64,000 nucleotides of DNA from the NCBI RefSeq assembly GCF_900109345.1, contig NZ_FNZN01000002.1:248001-312000 (forward strand), in the 5' to 3' direction. Positions 8,643-17,329 of the stretch are shown here, in pieces. Made by a program: the position numbers and the translations under genes. This DNA is from Maribacter orientalis. Lineage in GTDB: Bacteria > Bacteroidota > Bacteroidia > Flavobacteriales > Flavobacteriaceae. The notes under the pieces are model-generated. The model was given only the letters and a program-made list of their open reading frames with translations. It did not search any database and was not told the origin of the DNA. The first letter of the stretch is position 1. Each line of letters starts with the position of its first letter.

Positions 8643-9410
8643 ATGTTAAAAAAAAGAATATTATTAAAAATAGGTTCTAATACCTTAACCAAAGATACCG
8701 ACCATATCTCTCGAGGTAAAATTGAAGATATTGGTAGACAAATAGCAGCCTTAAAAGAAGAATACGAATTTATTATTGTAAGTTCTGGAGCAATTGCGGC
8801 CGCTAGGCAATTTGTAAAACTAGAGCATAACGGTGAGGAAATTAATATAAAACAGGCTCTAGCCTCTATTGGTCAGCCGCATCTAATGCGTATTTTTCAA
8901 GAAAATTTTCGTGAGTTAGGCTTGTTTACTTCACAATGTCTTTTATCCTATTCCGACTTTGAAAAGGAACAATCGAGAGTGAATATCAAAAACACCATAA
9001 ATGTTTTGGTAGCCAATAATTTCATTCCTATTATCAATGAAAATGATACGGTTGCTACCGATGAAATAAAATTTGGTGACAACGATAAATTAGCAGGTTT
9101 AACAGCTGCTCTTTTATCTGCAGATATATTAATTATTGCCACAAATACAGATGGTATTTACACGAAGGCTTCTTTATTATCTTCAGCGCCAAAAACTATT
9201 GAAGAAGTTACAGATTTAAGTGATTTACTTCATGAAATTGGGGAATCGAAATCTACCCACGGTACTGGTGGTATGCAATCTAAAATTGACGCTGCAACCA
9301 TTGCCCAACTAGCAGGTATTGAGACCTGGATCACCAATGGTTTAAATGATAATTTCATTACGGATGCTATTGAAAACAAAAGCACATTTACAAAAATTAA
9401 AGCAACATGA
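8643..9410 (+). CDS. proB: Glutamate 5-kinase, short form without PUA domain
   Basis: Amino-acid kinase fold protein of 255 residues. Conserved pieces are LLKIGSNTLT at the start, SSGAIAAA for the phosphate-binding turn, the glutamate-binding NENDTV and the ATP-binding segment TNTDGIYTK. It ends after the kinase domain, without the C-terminal PUA domain of the 367-residue E. coli enzyme. It phosphorylates glutamate, the first proline step, and is normally feedback-inhibited by proline. The stop overlaps the argF' start by four bases, tying proline and arginine genes together in translation. Confidence 0.94.
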   Translation: MLKKRILLKIGSNTLTKDTDHISRGKIEDIGRQIAALKEEYEFIIVSSGAIAAARQFVKLEHNGEEINIKQALASIGQPHLMRIFQENFRELGLFTSQCLLSYSDFEKEQSRVNIKNTINVLVANNFIPIINENDTVATDEIKFGDNDKLAGLTAALLSADILIIATNTDGIYTKASLLSSAPKTIEEVTDLSDLLHEIGESKSTHGTGGMQSKIDAATIAQLAGIETWITNGLNDNFITDAIENKSTFTKIKAT

Positions 9411-10339
9411 ATTACCTTTCAATAAATGATATAGATTCTTTATCTACTTGGGTAAAAGAAGCTATTTCCCTTAAAAAACAGCCTAAAAAATATAAAGCAT
9501 TAGGTAGTGATAAAACTATAGGACTTTTATTTTTCAACAACTCACTCCGTACACGATTAAGTACCCAAAAAGCAGCAATGAATTTAGGTATGGAAGTAAT
9601 TGTCATGAACTTTGGTAGTGAAGGTTGGGCATTAGAGTATGCCGACGGCTCGATTATGGACCAAGGTACTTCTGAGCATATAAAAGAAGCAGCACAGGTA
9701 ATATCTCAATATTGTGATATTATTGCTATACGTGCTTTTGCTGGTTTAGTTGATAAAGAGAAAGATGAAGCAGAGGAAGTATTAAACGGATTTAAAAAAT
9801 ACGCCAGTGTGCCAATTGTAAACATGGAAAGTTCCGTAGGTCACCCTTTACAAGCACTTACCGATGCCATAACCCTAGAGGAACATAATTTTAAAAACAA
9901 TCCGAAAGTGGTATTATCATGGGCTCCACACCCAAAGGCTTTACCACATGCCGTTGCAAATTCATTTATACAGATGATGCAAAAGCAAAATGCAGAATTC
10001 GTGATTACCCATCCGAAAGGATATGAGTTGGACCCAAATATCACCAAAGATTCTAAAATTGAGTATGACCAAGAAAAAGCTTTAGAAAATGCCGATTTTG
10101 TATATGTCAAAAACTGGAGTAGCTACACCGATTATGGCAAGGTAAAATCACAAGACAAAAATTGGCAAATGACCTTAAAAAAATTGGGTAAAGCCAAATT
10201 CATGCACTGCCTTCCCGTTCGTAGAAATGTGGTCGTAGCTGATGAAGTATTAGATAATAAACAGTCATTGGTCATTGAGCAAGCGAATAATAGAACCTAT
10301 GCCGCACAATTGGTATTGAAAAAAATACTTGAAGACTAA
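9407..10339 (+). CDS. argF': ArgF' N-acylornithine carbamoyltransferase, probably succinylornithine type
   Basis: Carbamoyl phosphate-binding motif SLRTRLS is at residues 46-52 (the family's STRT is replaced, as in Bacteroides SOTCase) and the ornithine-side motif is HCLPVRRN. This marks the acylornithine clade rather than ordinary OTCase. The residue that separates the two subtypes (Glu92 in Xanthomonas AOTCase, Pro90 in Bacteroides fragilis SOTCase) aligns by eye with Ser89 here, in MDQGTSEHI. Published mutants of Glu92 to Pro, Ser, Ala or Val turned AOTCase into SOTCase, so Ser predicts N-succinylornithine as substrate. Product would be N-succinylcitrulline, deacylated by the ArgE in this operon. 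Confidence 0.9.
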   Translation: MNYLSINDIDSLSTWVKEAISLKKQPKKYKALGSDKTIGLLFFNNSLRTRLSTQKAAMNLGMEVIVMNFGSEGWALEYADGSIMDQGTSEHIKEAAQVISQYCDIIAIRAFAGLVDKEKDEAEEVLNGFKKYASVPIVNMESSVGHPLQALTDAITLEEHNFKNNPKVVLSWAPHPKALPHAVANSFIQMMQKQNAEFVITHPKGYELDPNITKDSKIEYDQEKALENADFVYVKNWSSYTDYGKVKSQDKNWQMTLKKLGKAKFMHCLPVRRNVVVADEVLDNKQSLVIEQANNRTYAAQLVLKKILED

Positions 10340-10352
10340 AAATAATCATACA

Positions 10353-11105
10353 GTGAAGAAACTCGAAAATAAAGTAGCAATAATTACAGGGGCAACTAGT
10401 GGCATGGGCAAGGCTATAGCCATTACATTTGTAGCCAACGGTGCTAAGGTTATCTTATCGGGTAGAGATGAAACTCGAGGAAATGAACTATCAAATGAAT
10501 TGGGTGAGAATGCTATTTTTATTGCCGGTGATATTACAAATGCAGCTTACAACAAAGAACTGATTACAGCTGCAATTGACCATTTTGGTAAGCTTGACAT
10601 TCTTTCGCTCAACGCTGGCATTTTAGGTTTAGGAAGCGTTACCGAACTACCAGGTGAGGTGTGGAAAAATACAATAGACACTAATCTATCTTCCATTTTC
10701 TACCTTTCAAAATATGGCATCCCCGAATTACAAAAGAACGAAGGTTCTTCTATTTTAATCAATGCTTCGATAGCGGCATATAAAAGTTTCCCTAATCATC
10801 CAGCCTATTGCGCCTCAAAGGCAGGTTCACTTGCATTAATGAGACAAATGGCGGTTGAATACGCTCCAGAAATCAGGGTAAATGCTATGTGTCCAGGTCC
10901 GGTCGACACACCGCTTCTTTGGGATTCTGCCAAGGCATTTGAACATCCGAAAAAGGCAGTTGAAAACGCAGCGAACAAAACCTTATTAAAACGATTAGGC
11001 CAACCAAAAGACATCGCAAATCTTGCTTTATTCCTAGTTTCCGATGATGCTTCATGGATAACCGGTTCAGCAATGACGATTGATGGCGGAATCTTAAATG
11101 CATAA
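10353..11105 (+). CDS. SDR family oxidoreductase inside the arginine operon
   Basis: Classical short-chain dehydrogenase of about 250 residues: cofactor motif TGATSGMGKAIA, NAG motif LNAGILG, catalytic Ser in INASIAAY, YxxxK as YCASK, and the C-terminal ITGSAMTIDGG. I favour the GTG at 10353, 14 bases after the argF' stop, giving the usual KKLENKVAIITG start; an in-frame TTG at 10329 inside argF' is the alternative. It lies tightly between argF' and argB, yet no arginine or proline step needs an SDR. Substrate unknown; it may be a passenger or a side-product repair enzyme. Confidence 0.88.
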   Translation: MKKLENKVAIITGATSGMGKAIAITFVANGAKVILSGRDETRGNELSNELGENAIFIAGDITNAAYNKELITAAIDHFGKLDILSLNAGILGLGSVTELPGEVWKNTIDTNLSSIFYLSKYGIPELQKNEGSSILINASIAAYKSFPNHPAYCASKAGSLALMRQMAVEYAPEIRVNAMCPGPVDTPLLWDSAKAFEHPKKAVENAANKTLLKRLGQPKDIANLALFLVSDDASWITGSAMTIDGGILNA

Positions 11106-11106
11106 A

Positions 11107-11886
11107 ATGAAAGACAAGTTATCGGTAGTGAAAATTGGTGGAAACGTCATAGAAGATGAAAAGGCCCTAGATATATTCTTAACAGCATTTGCTAAATTGG
11201 GAGGACTGAAAATTTTGGTACATGGTGGCGGAAAATTAGCAACTCAATTAGCAACAAGGCTCGGTATTGAATCTAAATTGATAGATGGAAGGCGCATAAC
11301 CGATAAAGATACCGTTGACATCATAACTATGGTTTATGGTGGTTTGGTCAACAAGAAGATTGTCGCCCAACTTCAGGCAAAAAATACAAATGCCATAGGA
11401 TTAAGCGGTGCTGACGGCAATAGTATACATGCACACAAAAGACCTGTGAAGGATATTGATTACGGATTTGTAGGTGATGTTGACGGTATTAATTCCGAAT
11501 TATTAACAAGCCTTTTATCCATAAACCTCACTCCTATTTTTTGCGCTATTTCGCATGATGGCAATGGTCAGTTATTAAATACAAATGCCGACACCATTGC
11601 TTCTGAAATCGCTATAGGGATGGCACAGCATTTCGAAACAACCCTTTATTATTGTTTTGAAAAGAAAGGTGTTCTATTAGATATTGCTGACGATAATAGC
11701 GTAGTGAAACACATAAACACTATTAAATACAATGAACTATTATCCGACGGAATAATTGCTGATGGCATGCTACCTAAACTGCATAATTGCTTTCATGCGT
11801 TACAAAATAATGTTGAAAAAGTATGTTTAGGCGATGTTAGCATGCTCGACAAAAAAACCGAACTGTTCACGACATTAAAACTCTAA
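11107..11886 (+). CDS. argB: N-acylglutamate kinase
   Basis: Phosphorylates N-acetyl- or N-succinylglutamate. Amino-acid kinase motifs are VVKIGGNVIED at the N-terminus, the phosphate-binding LVHGGGKLA, and LNTNADTIASEIA near the C-terminal third. At about 259 residues it is the short, usually arginine-insensitive form, lacking the N-terminal helix of feedback-inhibited NAGKs, so control would fall on transcription or attenuation. Start: ATG at 11107 lies one base after the SDR stop; an ATG at 11098 overlapping the SDR end would add three residues. Confidence 0.93.
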   Translation: MKDKLSVVKIGGNVIEDEKALDIFLTAFAKLGGLKILVHGGGKLATQLATRLGIESKLIDGRRITDKDTVDIITMVYGGLVNKKIVAQLQAKNTNAIGLSGADGNSIHAHKRPVKDIDYGFVGDVDGINSELLTSLLSINLTPIFCAISHDGNGQLLNTNADTIASEIAIGMAQHFETTLYYCFEKKGVLLDIADDNSVVKHINTIKYNELLSDGIIADGMLPKLHNCFHALQNNVEKVCLGDVSMLDKKTELFTTLKL

Positions 11887-11887
11887 G

Positions 11888-12952
11888 ATGAACCAAACAG
11901 AACTTACAGAAAGTGCAATAAAATTATTGAAAGAATTAATTTCAATAGAATCTTTTTCTAAGGAAGAGGATAAAACTGCAGATGCAATTCAAGCTTGGTT
12001 GGCTCAATATGACATACCAACTGAACGTGACCTCAACAATATAATCGCGAAAAACAAATTTTGGGATGACGATAAGCCAACCCTTCTCTTAAATTCACAT
12101 CATGATACGGTAAAACCGAATACCGCATATACGAAAGATCCATTTCATCCACATATTGAAGATGGTAAGTTATTTGGATTGGGGAGTAATGATGCAGGCG
12201 GTCCGTTAGTGTCGTTACTAGCAACATTTGTGAACTATTACGATTCTGAAGACCTCAACCACAACATTTTAATGGTAGCATCAGCCGAAGAAGAAAATGC
12301 CGGCGAAAATAGTTTACGCGGATTATTACCAAAACTACCGCATATAGATTTAGCTATTGTAGGCGAACCTACTTTGATGCAACTTGCCATAGCCGAAAAA
12401 GGCTTGGTTGTATTTGATGCCGTGGTAAAAGGTACTCCTTCTCACGCAGCACACCCTAATGATGACAATTCCATCTATAACTCCATTAAAGTATTAGAAT
12501 GGTTTAAAAACTACACATTCGACAAAACTTCTGAAGCATTGGGTGATGTAAAAATGACGGTTACCCAAATTAGGGCAGGATCTCAGCACAACGTTGTTCC
12601 CGCACAAGTAGATATGGTGGTTGACGTTCGTGTAAATGATGCCTATAGTAATAAAGAAATTGCAGATTTACTAAAGAAGGATGCCCCATGCGAATTAAAG
12701 GAGCGATCTTTACGCCTCAATTCATCGAAAATAGATAAAGACCATCCGTTAGTGAAATCTGGTATTGCATTAGGTAGAACAACCTACGGCTCACCTACCC
12801 TTTCGGATCAAGCAGCATTAAGTTGTCAGTCACTAAAATTAGGTCCTGGTGACAGTACACGTTCGCATTCTGCCAACGAATTTATCTATGTTCACGAAAT
12901 TGAAGAAGGCATAGATTTGTATATTAAAATATTAAAAGGCTACTTGCAATAA
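11888..12952 (+). CDS. argE: M20 family deacylase, N-acylcitrulline/ornithine deacetylase type
   Basis: Metallopeptidase-fold M20 hydrolase of 354 residues. Visible zinc-site pieces are NSHHDTV, GSNDAGG, the catalytic-glutamate region SAEEEN and GEPT; the dimerisation domain follows at about 170-275. It begins one base after argB. In a pathway that carbamoylates the acylated ornithine, this enzyme would act after ArgF', removing the acyl group from N-acylcitrulline to free citrulline for ArgG. Acetyl versus succinyl specificity is not readable here. Confidence 0.9.
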   Translation: MNQTELTESAIKLLKELISIESFSKEEDKTADAIQAWLAQYDIPTERDLNNIIAKNKFWDDDKPTLLLNSHHDTVKPNTAYTKDPFHPHIEDGKLFGLGSNDAGGPLVSLLATFVNYYDSEDLNHNILMVASAEEENAGENSLRGLLPKLPHIDLAIVGEPTLMQLAIAEKGLVVFDAVVKGTPSHAAHPNDDNSIYNSIKVLEWFKNYTFDKTSEALGDVKMTVTQIRAGSQHNVVPAQVDMVVDVRVNDAYSNKEIADLLKKDAPCELKERSLRLNSSKIDKDHPLVKSGIALGRTTYGSPTLSDQAALSCQSLKLGPGDSTRSHSANEFIYVHEIEEGIDLYIKILKGYLQ

Positions 12953-12976
12953 ACAATAATCATTTAGCTATGCGCA

Positions 12977-13002
12977 ATTGATAATTGTTCATTGATAATT
13001 GT
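12977..13002 (+). repeat. Direct repeat ATTGATAATTGT in the argE-argH gap
   Basis: Two copies of a 12-mer (12977-12988 and 12991-13002) separated by TC, 14 bases before argH. This type of low-complexity ATTGATAATTG repeat is common between flavobacterial genes; I see no specific function. Confidence 0.6.
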
Positions 13003-13015
13003 AAACTGACTTAAA

Positions 13016-14293
13016 ATGAAACTCTGGGATAAAGGATTTAGCACTGATAAAAAGATTGACCATTTCACCGTCGGTAATGATAGGGAATTGGATTTGGTTT
13101 TAGCCAAGTACGATGTAATCGCATCTAAAGCACATGCTAAAATGCTAGGTGAAATTGGTTTATTAACTCCCAAAGAAACCAAAGAACTTGTTAATGAGCT
13201 TAATAATATAGCCGCAAGAATAGAAAAGGGAACATTTTCAATTGAAAAGTCTTTTGAGGACATGCATTCTAAAATAGAATACATGCTTACCCTTAGTTTA
13301 GGAGATACAGGTAAAAAAATTCACACGGCACGTTCTAGAAACGACCAAGTTTTAGTGGCGATGCATCTATATTTAAAAGATGAACTGACAGAAATAAAAT
13401 CGATGACCAAGTCGCTTTTCAATCTTCTGTTGGTAAAAGCGCAAGAGCATAAAGATGTTATGTTGCCTGGGTATACGCATTTACAAATTGCAATGCCTTC
13501 CTCTTTCGGATTGTGGTTTTCTGCCTATGCAGAAAGCCTAATCGATGATTTATATTTTATTGATGCTGCGTATAAAGTGGTAGACCAAAATCCTTTAGGT
13601 AGTGCTGCAGGTTACGGAAGTTCATTTGCTATTGACCGAAGTTTCACTACTAAAGAAATGGGATTCAGCACCTTAAAATACAATGTTGTTGCTGCTCAAA
13701 TGAGTAGAGGAAAAGCTGAAAAAGCTACTGCATTCGGTATTGCCAATATCGCTGCAACACTTTCTAAAATGGCTATGGATATATGTTTGTACATGAGCCA
13801 GAACTTTAACTTTATTTCTTTCCCCGACGAGTTGACAACTGGTTCGAGTATTATGCCACATAAGAAAAATCCTGATGTATTTGAGTTGGTACGTGGCAAG
13901 TGTAATAAATTACAGTCTATACCAAATCAATTGACCTTAATTATCAATAATCTACCTAGTGGGTATCATAGAGATTTACAACTGGTAAAGGAAATAATCG
14001 TTCCAGCGATACAAGACATGAAGGCCTGTTTGGAAATATTGACTTTTAGTCTTAAGGAAATAAGAGTGAACGACCATATTTTGGAAGACCCCAAGTATGA
14101 TTATTTATTCAGTGTAGATACACTAAATGAACTTGTACAAAATGGCATGCCATTTAGGGATGCTTACAAGAAAATGGGTAAAGAAATCAATGAAGGAACA
14201 TTCATACCTAAAAGAGATATTCATCACACACATGAAGGTAGTTTAGGGAATTTATGTTTAAAGGAGATTAATGATAAAATGAAAAAGGTTTAA
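13016..14293 (+). CDS. argH: Argininosuccinate lyase
   Basis: Cleaves argininosuccinate to arginine and fumarate. The fumarase/aspartase superfamily signature is present as GSSIMPHKKNPDVFE, with the family N-terminus LWDKGFSTDK and the substrate-binding HTARSRNDQV and PGYTHLQIA blocks. 425 residues is slightly short of the usual 450-460. It is the last gene of the operon. The gene ends in a tandem 11-bp repeat that also supplies the stop codon of the convergent yihY-like gene; no hairpin terminator is visible. Confidence 0.96.
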   Translation: MKLWDKGFSTDKKIDHFTVGNDRELDLVLAKYDVIASKAHAKMLGEIGLLTPKETKELVNELNNIAARIEKGTFSIEKSFEDMHSKIEYMLTLSLGDTGKKIHTARSRNDQVLVAMHLYLKDELTEIKSMTKSLFNLLLVKAQEHKDVMLPGYTHLQIAMPSSFGLWFSAYAESLIDDLYFIDAAYKVVDQNPLGSAAGYGSSFAIDRSFTTKEMGFSTLKYNVVAAQMSRGKAEKATAFGIANIAATLSKMAMDICLYMSQNFNFISFPDELTTGSSIMPHKKNPDVFELVRGKCNKLQSIPNQLTLIINNLPSGYHRDLQLVKEIIVPAIQDMKACLEILTFSLKEIRVNDHILEDPKYDYLFSVDTLNELVQNGMPFRDAYKKMGKEINEGTFIPKRDIHHTHEGSLGNLCLKEINDKMKKV

Positions 14294-14315
14294 TCAAGGT
14301 TTAATCAAGGTTTAA
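14285..14315. repeat. 11-bp tandem repeat shared by two convergent gene ends
   Basis: AAGGTTTAATC occurs twice in full (14285-14295, 14296-14306) plus nine bases of a third copy (14307-14315). The first copy contains the argH stop (TAA 14291-14293); the second gives the minus-strand TAA of the YihY-like gene (14301-14303). Confidence 0.85.
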
Positions 14316-15185
14316 ATATCTGTTCGCATAAATCTTTGTAAACTGTGCACCAAACGTGACTATTAAACTAGAATAGGAAACCCAAAGCATCACTAGTATA
14401 ATACTTCCAGCAGCACCGTATGTTGAACCTGGTTCTGCTTTTCCAAAATAGAACGCCAAAGCATATTTACCTATTAAAAATAACAGTGCTGTAAGGGCAG
14501 CACCCACTTTTACCGCTTTCCACCGTACATGAGTACTTGGCAAGTATTTGAACATGGCCCCGAACAACAAATAAATGAAGGTTAGGGAAATTACAATATC
14601 CAACACAAAACCTAGTTCTAACATACCCTCTGGTAAAAGTCTAGAAAGTTGCTTTGAAAATGCAGATAAAAATGAAGTCAGCACAAAACTTATTAGTAGT
14701 AGAAATCCGAAAATAAGAATAAACCCAAATCCTTTTAAACGCATGAAAAGTGTAGATAATATTTCGTTAGAGTATTTTGGTTTCGCATTCCATATATCAT
14801 TTAATGCATTCTGTAATTGATAAAAAACTCCCGTAGCACCATAAATTAATACACCTACACCTAATATCGTAGCTACTATCGAAGTATTCTCACTTCCTCT
14901 ATCAGCTATCATTTCTTGAATCGAATGGGCTGTTTCTGGACCCATAGCAGATGAAATTTCAGCAAACAATTCTCCACGTACTATTTCCTTACCCCAAATA
15001 CCCCCTACCAATTCCAATATTAAAATTAATAAACCTGGTAAAGATAGAATTGCATAATAAGCGATAACCGCACTTATTTGAAATGGTTCTTTTTCCATCC
15101 AAGCGCAATACGTTTTTATCAATAATTTAGGAAGGTGTTGTAACCTGAACTTTAAGATTTGGGTCTGACCATTTTTTTTCTTCAT
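14301..15185 (-). CDS. YihY/BrkB-type inner membrane protein
   Basis: About 294 residues with six hydrophobic segments. The N-terminal region contains the family-typical stretch AVIAYYAILSLPGLL followed by a long loop, and YGATGVFYQLQNALNDIW, characteristic of the YihY/virulence factor BrkB family (formerly mislabelled ribonuclease BN). Function is not established; a role as an exporter or in membrane adaptation has been proposed for relatives. It reads toward argH and ends seven bases from it; the start region has its own AT-rich 128-base gap. Confidence 0.85.
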   Translation of the reverse strand: MKKKNGQTQILKFRLQHLPKLLIKTYCAWMEKEPFQISAVIAYYAILSLPGLLILILELVGGIWGKEIVRGELFAEISSAMGPETAHSIQEMIADRGSENTSIVATILGVGVLIYGATGVFYQLQNALNDIWNAKPKYSNEILSTLFMRLKGFGFILIFGFLLLISFVLTSFLSAFSKQLSRLLPEGMLELGFVLDIVISLTFIYLLFGAMFKYLPSTHVRWKAVKVGAALTALLFLIGKYALAFYFGKAEPGSTYGAAGSIILVMLWVSYSSLIVTFGAQFTKIYANRYLNLD

Positions 15186-15313
15186 ACATAACTTCCTTTA
15201 ATGACATTCAATAAAGCTACGTTATGTAATTTTTAGTGATTAATGTTATTAGTCAAAATACTATCTCAACTGCTCCTAAATAAAAAATTACGCTTGACTG
15301 CCTTTAGTAGAGA

Positions 15314-16375
15314 TTAAATACCTTTTAATAAATTATGAATAAATTCTAATTTTTTCTTTACTGGTTCTGAAATAATAAATGGGTAAGGATCATCTTCTCC
15401 CATTGACCTATTCATACTATTTAAGGCATATAAAAGTGGAATACCGGTATCCATAAATTTATTAAAACTAGTTTCTTTATAAGGGTTAAAACTTGCATTC
15501 ATTTTTAAACTTTCTGGCGAAGTGATTTTTGGGTCAGTTTGTATTCCAAAATTATATGCAGTCTCTAAAACATCGGTTAAATGAAGATAATGAGACCATG
15601 TTTCCGCCCAATCTTCCCAAGGGTGAGAAGTTGCATATTTGCTTATAAAACTCTGCTGCCAATTAGATTTAGGCCCATTATCATAATGTCTTTGTAAAGC
15701 ATCAACATATGATACAGATTCATCACCAAATACACTTCTAAAATTCTTTAAAATCTGCTCATTATCACGAATTAATTGATCCCAATAATAATGACCAACT
15801 TCATGTCTAAAATGACCCAACAAGGTTCTATAGCGTTCAGCCATCTGTTTTTTAACTTGCTCACGCACTACAGGATCAGCTTCTGAAATAAGTAGGGTTA
15901 TGACACCATTCGCATGCCCAGTTTTAATATCTTTTGATGCTTTTGCAAGGTCATCTTTGGATAAAAAATCAAAACATAGTCCATTTTGTTCATCCTCCAT
16001 TTTACTAATGACCGGTAACCTGAATTGTAATAATTGATATACTAATCTATGTTTGGCAAGTTCAATATGCTTCCATTTTTCTGAATTTTCCTTATCTAAT
16101 AATTGAGGAATTGTTCTGTTTAAAGAGCAAGCCAGGCAAAATTCTGCTTTTTGAGAAGTTTCAACCAACCAATTGCAAACATCATGTTTATGGTTTTCAC
16201 AATAAACATATGTTTTATTCTCAAGATTAGTTAATTGCCATTGAGACACATTGGCATCTAATGAAACAATGGTATTGAAATAGGAAGAGTATCCTAAAAA
16301 ATAGCCGCAATTTATACAAGTATGATTTTCGAAAACAACTGTATTCTTACAGTTGGTACATTGAAATAGTTTCAT
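15314..16375 (-). CDS. Zinc-ribbon putative zinc metallopeptidase
   Basis: 353 residues. A zinc ribbon opens the protein (Cys6, Cys9, Cys20, Cys23), and further Cys/His pairs lie near 59-83 (including Cys80 and Cys83). The HExxH motif is RHEVGH with His191, Glu192 and His195, and WEDWAETWSHYLH further on probably supplies the third metal ligand. This matches the family annotated as zinc-ribbon domain with putative zinc-binding peptidase (Peptidase_Mx-like). No signal peptide, so it should be cytoplasmic. Substrate unknown. Confidence 0.8.
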   Translation of the reverse strand: MKLFQCTNCKNTVVFENHTCINCGYFLGYSSYFNTIVSLDANVSQWQLTNLENKTYVYCENHKHDVCNWLVETSQKAEFCLACSLNRTIPQLLDKENSEKWKHIELAKHRLVYQLLQFRLPVISKMEDEQNGLCFDFLSKDDLAKASKDIKTGHANGVITLLISEADPVVREQVKKQMAERYRTLLGHFRHEVGHYYWDQLIRDNEQILKNFRSVFGDESVSYVDALQRHYDNGPKSNWQQSFISKYATSHPWEDWAETWSHYLHLTDVLETAYNFGIQTDPKITSPESLKMNASFNPYKETSFNKFMDTGIPLLYALNSMNRSMGEDDPYPFIISEPVKKKLEFIHNLLKGI

Positions 16376-16411
16376 ATATCCTTTTGTCCTTCATTAGACT
16401 AGGACAATGTA

Positions 16412-17254
16412 TTATTTTATCATTTTAAGGTTTATTACCTCTTGGGCGGTCAAATATCGCCAATGCCCTCTTGGTAAATCTTTTTTAGTAAGACCCCCAT
16501 AAACAACTCTATCAGATTTTTGAACTTTGTAACCTAAGGTTTCAAATAAACGTTCTACAATTTTATTCCTAGAACTAAAAATTTCAATACCTACTTCTCG
16601 CTTGGGAGAATCAGCTATAAAACTTATATCTTGAACACGTACTACCTTTTCATCTACAATCACTCCTTCTTGAATTTTCTTCAAATCGGCACTACGTAAT
16701 TCCATATCCAATACTAAATGATATATTTTACGCAAACCGTTTATAGGGCTTTTCAAGGTCTTGGTCATGCTGCCATCGTTCGTAAACAAAAGTAAACCAG
16801 TATGTTCTTTTTCCAATTTATCAACTGGCAATAATTTTGACTTTGATGCACTTGAAATTAATCCAGATACATGTCTTCTACCTTTTTCATCACGAATAGT
16901 AGTTACAAAATCTTTTGGCTTATTAAGCAAAACATATTCTTTCTTAACAGGGTTCAATAATTGTCCGTCGAACTTTACCTCATCGGTCAACTTTACTTTA
17001 TAACCCATCTCAATGATTGGCTTACCATTAACGGTCACATTACCTGCGGCAATATAAATATCAGCATCTCTACGTGAACAAACACCAGAATTGGCTACAT
17101 ATTTATTAAGTCGAATAGAATTTGGGTCTGACGGTTTGCTTGGAGCCACATTTTTCTTCACAGGAGCATTGCCACGTGCATAGCTCTTCTTTTTGAAATT
17201 ACCCCCTTGTCTTCCTGAAGATTTTTTCTCTCTACTAGAATCGTCCCTACTCAT
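16412..17254 (-). CDS. RsuA/RluB-family pseudouridine synthase homologue with altered active site
   Basis: Order: a basic, low-complexity N-terminal tail (about 45 residues), an S4 RNA-binding domain (RLNKYVANSGVCSRRDAD), then the pseudouridine synthase domain with LLNKPKDFVTT and the C-terminal GRNKI-like SRNKIVERLFE and RVVYGGLTKKDLPRG. The family's catalytic motif GRLD reads DKLE here (PVDKLEKEHTGLLLFTNDG), so the invariant catalytic Asp is Glu. The fold-defining GLLLFTNDG right after it is intact, so the alignment is not in doubt. It may be inactive or a binding-only protein. ATG at 17254 is preferred to an in-frame TTG at 17284. Confidence 0.82.
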   Translation of the reverse strand: MSRDDSSREKKSSGRQGGNFKKKSYARGNAPVKKNVAPSKPSDPNSIRLNKYVANSGVCSRRDADIYIAAGNVTVNGKPIIEMGYKVKLTDEVKFDGQLLNPVKKEYVLLNKPKDFVTTIRDEKGRRHVSGLISSASKSKLLPVDKLEKEHTGLLLFTNDGSMTKTLKSPINGLRKIYHLVLDMELRSADLKKIQEGVIVDEKVVRVQDISFIADSPKREVGIEIFSSRNKIVERLFETLGYKVQKSDRVVYGGLTKKDLPRGHWRYLTAQEVINLKMIK

Positions 17255-17329
17255 AACTATACCAATTTTACACAAAGGTAGCAAATTGCATTGCCGTTCA
17301 AATAGTTATATTGAACATATTCACATGAA

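Noticed and set aside
14285-14315. Repeat cluster as a CRISPR array
   Set aside because: The units are 11 bases, touching, with no spacers; it is a simple tandem duplication.
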